Source: Isoetes taiwanensis (lineage: Eukaryota; Streptophyta; Lycopodiopsida; Isoetales; Isoetaceae). Taken from it: DNA of 64,000 bases. How positions within the stretch are numbered: position 1 is the stretch's first letter; every line of letters begins with the position of its first letter. The notes below the pieces were generated by a model. That model was given only the letters and a program-made list of their open reading frames with translations. It ran no database searches and was not told where the DNA came from. The DNA lies in the NCBI GenBank assembly GCA_021234155.1, contig JAJEKV010000217.1:500001-564000 (forward strand). Reading direction: 5' to 3'. Made by a program: the position numbers and the translations under genes. Shown one piece after another: positions 59,880 through 64,000 of the stretch.

Positions 59880-60360
59880 ATTTTAGCTAGAGGTAGCTAG
59901 GGCTAGGTTAAGTTAACAAAGAATCGGATGATTCCCTTCACACCCTGCTAAAAAAAAAAAAAAAAAGGTTAGGCTAACTTAATGTAGTACTAATTCGCAC
60001 TAAAAGCGTTGGTAAAAAATAACTTAACTAATTAACTAAATTATTTCAACATGTCTAGTTAAGTTAGCCAAAGGCATAAAAAATTATATGTACAATTAAC
60101 TAAACTTAAAGTGACCTCTATAGTGCAAAAGTTCTAATTTAGTTAATTTTTAGTTAATTTTGCTAACTAATCCCAACAAGGTGCTAAGATAAGTTTAGGT
60201 AGTGTTTTTGGTTAAAAAAGTTAACTAAAATTTGGGACTATCGCTAACTAATTAACTAGTAATATTTAATGTAAATTGACCGTGGGTCCAATACCCTAAT
60301 CTAACCTATTTAGTTTTTCTTGTTTCTTCTTTTTTTTTTTTCTTGCTTTTGGGGCCTGAT
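59880..60360. repeat. AT-rich TTAGTTAA block, right copy
   Basis: Mirror of 1690-2160, ending in a pyrimidine stretch (60310-60355). It lies upstream of the conserved gene at 60501, where an intron end TTTGTTTGTAG precedes the start codon. Confidence 0.7.
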
Positions 60361-60500
60361 AAGGTATTAGTCGCCATAGGGCTGTTATAAGTAATGATTA
60401 TATGGTCCGCATACATGTTTGATATTGTCGATTATGTTGCATTTACTTTGTGCATGCTTGGCTTTTGTATTCATTATTTTGTTTTGTTTGTAGGCATAAA

Positions 60501-62035
60501 ATGGCCTCAAGAAGGACAGAGATGCTTAGTGAAATTAGGCGATCCTCATCAATCAAATATGCGCATTGCAGACCAATTCGAACGACATATGCAAACCGAT
60601 GATCGAATTAACCGCTTTTGTAGCATCGCTTGAGAAAGAATGTCGGTCCTCAATTATGTGGGAGGTGGCCCGAGCATGAGTCCGAAGTTGGAAGATATGA
60701 TGAGAAAGAACTTAAAGTCTTGGGTTTGCAATCCCGAGCCGTAATTGAGGATGCTACTTAAGTATAAAGTGCCACTTATGAGCCCCTATGCCGAGGCATA
60801 TGGGACGATGGGCTAATTCGCGGGCGAAGTGCAAAGGTTCGACGAAAGATCACAAGATGGCCAAGAGCGCCCCAATGATGAGCAGTGAAGGAGTTAGATA
60901 GTCTTATCCATGGTGGGAGCTCTATTGGTGCAGGGGCTAGATTATCATTACATGCTCATGATAAATGTGTCAGATTTATTGACAAAGATTCCCCGTGGAT
61001 CTTTGTTGGAGTTGGAAAGTGCATTGGTAGTAAACAAGACCGCCAAATATACCAAATCCGCATCTTGGGAACCCCAGACTTTAATCAAGATGATTATTAT
61101 TATCGGGCATTGTGTGGAGAGGCCAAGATAGAGCTGCATCATGGTTGTTGGTCGACAAGTATATCCGCTTCAAGAGCCCAAGTCCAAAGATTGGCCACAC
61201 CCCTTGGACTTGCCCCCGAGGTCTTTGTGGAGATGAGCCACAGGGACCAATGGTAGTCCCCGCCATTCATGAATGGAGGAACCTTTTGCATTACTTGACC
61301 ATCTTCCCGAGCCAATTCTCTTCTTATAGGAGATGGTCAAATGCAATGCATAGTGCTCCAAGAAGGGCTGATATGAAGATAAGTGCGGAGTGGAAAGCCA
61401 AAATGAGACTCGTATAAGCACGCCCCGCAAATAGCTCTCGCCTTGCGTAAGGAGTCTATGCCATCCACGCCCAAAGTTGGACACACACAAAGCTCAATTG
61501 CAAAAGGGTCAAACTCCATTTTGATGACTCCCTTTACAAATGTGTGGGTGGCTATTGGTGATTGGGACACGCCCTCCGCTTTTTTTGCAAGGAGCTTAAT
61601 GCCCAAATTGAAGAGCCGCTATACACTACAAGATGGAACCAAGGCGATATCCTTGGTGGGAGAAGAGAGTTTTTACATCATCATCGATGACCAAGCATCA
61701 TGGGGGCATGAGATATCCGACATATATTCCCCGGGCTACATTTACTTTAGATGCTCCTTTGATTTTGTCCGTGCAATTCGGCTTTATGGGGTTGTGTGTT
61801 GAGATAAACCCAACCGACCGATACTCTAGCACATTGGACATCATCCAACATATGAAGGTCCAAATGATGATGGATAGAGAGCTGGTGCACATGGATCGCC
61901 CATCTATTGCTCGCCGTCGATGTGTTCAAAACAAACAGGCTTTCTTCTGATATAGTTGTGAGAGAGAGACGACATATGAAGTGTGGTGATCCACTTGAGA
62001 TGGCTAAGCTACTGTTAAATGCTTGCAAGAAGTGA
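60501..62035 (+). pseudogene. Conserved uncharacterised element protein, right copy
   Basis: ATG at 60501 (MASRRTEMLSEIRR), directly after an intron-like 3' end (TTTGTAGGCATAAA), to a stop at 62035. The same protein as at 49-1575 minus: shared CIGSKQD-QIYQI and FNQDDYY near 61020-61100, DQASWGHEISDIY near 61700, MKVQMMMDRELVHMDRPSIA at 61852-61911, and LLNACKK at the end. Here the C-terminal half, open in the left copy, is broken at five or more places, mostly one- or two-base losses near CTG or CTC. No family recognised. It may be real decay or base-calling damage. Confidence 0.55.
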
Positions 62036-62179
62036 TTAATATAATTTTGTCTTCCTATTTGAGGCTTGTTGCAACCAATAAATGTTTTTAGTCAAAATTA
62101 CTAATGAAAAAGTAATTTATTAATCAAAAAAATTATTATTAATGGTAAATAAATTATTAATCATAACTTGTAGATAAAG

Positions 62180-62490
62180 TGTCGCCATGCAGACGCCAAA
62201 CCCTAGGTTTTGTGTGCTACATCATCAAACCCTAGATTGTAAATGCCATGTGGCACAATCTAGGGTTTGATGATGTGGCACACCCAAAGCTAGGGTTTGA
62301 TGACATGGCACTTACTATGATGTGGCAATAGGAAGTCGCGACGCGACACAACCTAGGGTTTGATGATGTGCCACACGCAACGTAGGGGTTCCCATGATGT
62401 GGCACTAAAAATGCCATGGGATAATTTAGGGTTAGTTGTATGACATGATACATGGCCTGATAATATGGCAACCTAGAGTTCGATATGCAC
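62180..62490. repeat. CTAGGGTTTGATGATGTGGCAC repeats with a 29-bp hairpin
   Basis: The words CTAGGGTTTGATG and ATGTGGCAC recur five to six times on either strand. At 62212-62283 two arms of 29 bases (22 perfect, then one mismatch and six more pairs) enclose a 14-base loop that is itself part-palindromic (GCCATGTGGC). It is just outside the homology with the left copy, so it may mark or flank the element's outer end. Confidence 0.7.
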
Positions 62491-62605
62491 CCCATACATA
62501 TATACGAGATACTTTTCTAATAATATAAATAAGAAGATAAGAATATAAATTTAGGTATTTATTCAAAGACACTTGTTCAAAGCTTTTCTCTCGCTAATTC
62601 TCGTT

Positions 62606-62770
62606 ATGTTCAAATTAATATATATAGTCATGTATGAGGCTCAATTCTTAGCGGTTTTCCTCATTGTGGCCCTCTTTTCGCTGATGCAATATTCATGGCA
62701 TTACGCTGCGTCTCCCCCTCCCCCTGGGCCAAGACGGTCAAGGCTGCAAGAAGTCCACGGGGCTCATTAG
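62606..62770 (+). CDS. Small membrane or secreted peptide, hypothetical
   Basis: 54 codons: ATG at 62606 (second ATG 62630), a hydrophobic segment (FLAVFLIVALFSLMQY, residues 14-29), a proline-rich link SPPPPGPRRSR and a short tail ending HGAH. The layout is that of a signal peptide or signal anchor with a basic, proline-containing C-terminus, as in precursors of plant signalling peptides, but no known peptide motif is exact. No homology was tested. It could be a chance frame. Confidence 0.25.
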   Translation: MFKLIYIVMYEAQFLAVFLIVALFSLMQYSWHYAASPPPPGPRRSRLQEVHGAH

Positions 62771-62899
62771 GGGCACATTTCGAACCATAAAAATACTATT
62801 TTTCATCTCTATGGTTTGTAAGTATCATTCTATTATTGCAACCAATATCATTCATGGTTATCAAATGTTTCTCTCACAATTTCTTTTGATCTAGGTGTG

Positions 62900-63755
62900 C
62901 TCTTTTTCTCGGCGATGAATAGAGGTAATCGCGAATCGCATGGAGAATGAGCAAGACCTAAGGTAAGTATTTATATAGTTTTTATTATAACGCTTTACCC
63001 TCTAATTAGGTATGTGAGTTTATGCATGGAGTTTTAATTTGTTGTGTAGAGGAAAGGGACGAAGTTTAGAGAAAATAGGAGGAGGACTCCACGAGGTAAG
63101 GGCAATCGTCTTTGATGGTCCTCCAAGACGCCAACCTCCACCTATCACTACACCAGCAGTTTGGGTATTAAGATAGCTTTTATAAAAATAATAAATAAAT
63201 GAAAATAAAAATAATAAATGCATGATATTTGTGCTTCATAGCATCCTCCTCGGGCCCCCGCCTTCCTCATAAAACATGTCTCCGCCGAGAGAGACCAAAT
63301 TAAAAGATATTTTGCCTCTTTGACACCAACGCCGGTTAGGGCAGACCTCCGCTCCTATTCCCCAACGACATAGTGTTGATTATCGGCCTCCACGTTCTCG
63401 CGAGAATATTGAGAATGCTAGGCGTAGTATGGACTCCCCGTTCTAGGCAAGAGAGGCGAGAACAGATTTTTCTAATGCAAGGAACTTGGAGGAAGATTTC
63501 AACAGTAAATATATATCCACTACGCATCAAACATTTCTTTGGTTGCAAAGATGTTAAAGATGCTCATTCTCTCATTACTTTCGGTCAAGAAGTAGTGGAG
63601 CAACAGACTCACAACCTTCAAGATCGCGACGATCATCATGGGGTTCGGGATCCTAAGAACATGGTCGCCACCGACTTGAGAGGCAAAGGATCCCGAACGA
63701 CGCCCACGTGTCATCAAGAAGAGCGCCCATTTCGCTTTGTTTTAGACACGTAAGT
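62900..63755 (+). other. Possible exons of an unrecognised gene
   Basis: Short plus-strand stretches bounded by intron-like signals: a stretch ending before GTAAGTATTT (62963); RKGTKFRENRRRTPR (about 63050-63094) before GTAAGG; a stretch ending in GTTTGG before GTATTA (63165); and 63373-63753, a basic, arginine-rich open frame ending before TAAGTC. No family recognised. 63760-64000 shows nothing. Confidence 0.25.
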
Positions 63756-64000
63756 CTGCGGGTGATTTGGGCCCCTAATATACCCGACTATCATATTAAT
63801 AATAATTTTTGATGTAAGTTATGTGAACATATTATTTAAGATATCAACCTTAAATATTAGTACTTTGTCATCTAAATTTGTTGTTTTGTTCATTCTCTTC
63901 ACTTAGAATACATTGCAAAGTGCTCAAAAGGTTCGTAATCGGGACGGGATATGTATATTGACGGTAGACATAAACACGCTTTTATATACCCACCATTTAT

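Larger units (their letters stand above)
34848..62095 (+). mobile_element. Right copy of the giant CACTA-like element
   Basis: Begins CACAACAAGAGAATGGAC exactly where gypsy integrase coding stops, and is homologous, in inverse order, to 1-13197 until the left copy leaves the window (matching 62095). It carries extra DNA relative to the left copy: a 1.5-kb insertion (36000-37500), the SET and tnp2 genes (39460-45985) and seven more 1.1-kb units. The outer end may lie near or beyond 62095; no continuation of the gypsy element is seen before 64000. Confidence 0.7.

Overview
The window looks like repeat-rich nuclear DNA of a land plant. Four things point there: plant-type CACTA (En/Spm-like) transposase sequence, a short run of TTTAGGG telomere-type repeats, a retroelement primer-binding site of the initiator-methionine type, and a fragment of a PPR gene. 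The abundance of degenerate mobile DNA, and a transposase-like family (DUF7869 type) that I associate mainly with non-seed plants, make a large-genome fern, lycophyte or bryophyte plausible. That is inference, and I cannot name the species. I saw no intact housekeeping gene, rRNA, tRNA or CRISPR array.

Layout. Positions 1-13197 and 34848-62095 are two copies of one very large mobile element in opposite orientation. Both inner ends read CACAACAAGAGAATGGAC inward, and both are followed by hundreds of bases of palindromic GTCGCATGCGAC / TGACGT-type repeats, as in CACTA subterminal regions. Each copy carries, in mirrored order: (a) the terminal repeat region; (b) an unrecognised gene with SNF2-helicase fragments; (c) a second palindromic array with a TATA box and a first exon; (d) an array of about 1.1-kb repeats (4 copies left, 11 right); (e) another palindromic patch; (f) an 0.8-kb purine/pyrimidine tract; (g) short hairpin repeats; (h) an AT-rich block; and (i) a conserved uncharacterised gene (49-1575 minus, 60501-62035 plus). 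Only the right copy keeps a SET-domain gene and a tnp2-type transposase. The transposase is split by a 3,614-bp inversion whose reversal would repair both the gene and a 1.1-kb repeat unit.

The 21.65-kb interval between the copies (13198-34847) holds a tandem duplication, a foldback element, a PPR fragment, a PHD-finger gene remnant, a nearly complete DUF7869-type gene (17486-20246 minus), GC-rich repeats, and then the 5' part of a Ty3/gypsy retrotransposon (long terminal repeat, primer-binding site at 26298, gag, protease, reverse transcriptase, RNase H, integrase). The right copy cuts that integrase at 34848.

The most unusual item lies between the retroelement primer-binding site and its gag. 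It is a histone H3-like gene (27476-28667) that starts MARTKQTA, has about 290 codons of extra charged sequence, and ends in a recognisable but divergent H3 fold. It is preceded and followed by copies of a two-stem hairpin next to TATA boxes. An unrecognised gene (29179-30720) sits behind an identical module.

Caution: many frames are broken by single-base indels. Comparison of the two copies shows repeated loss of T from CTG/CTC in the right copy, so some 'pseudogenes' may be base-calling damage.
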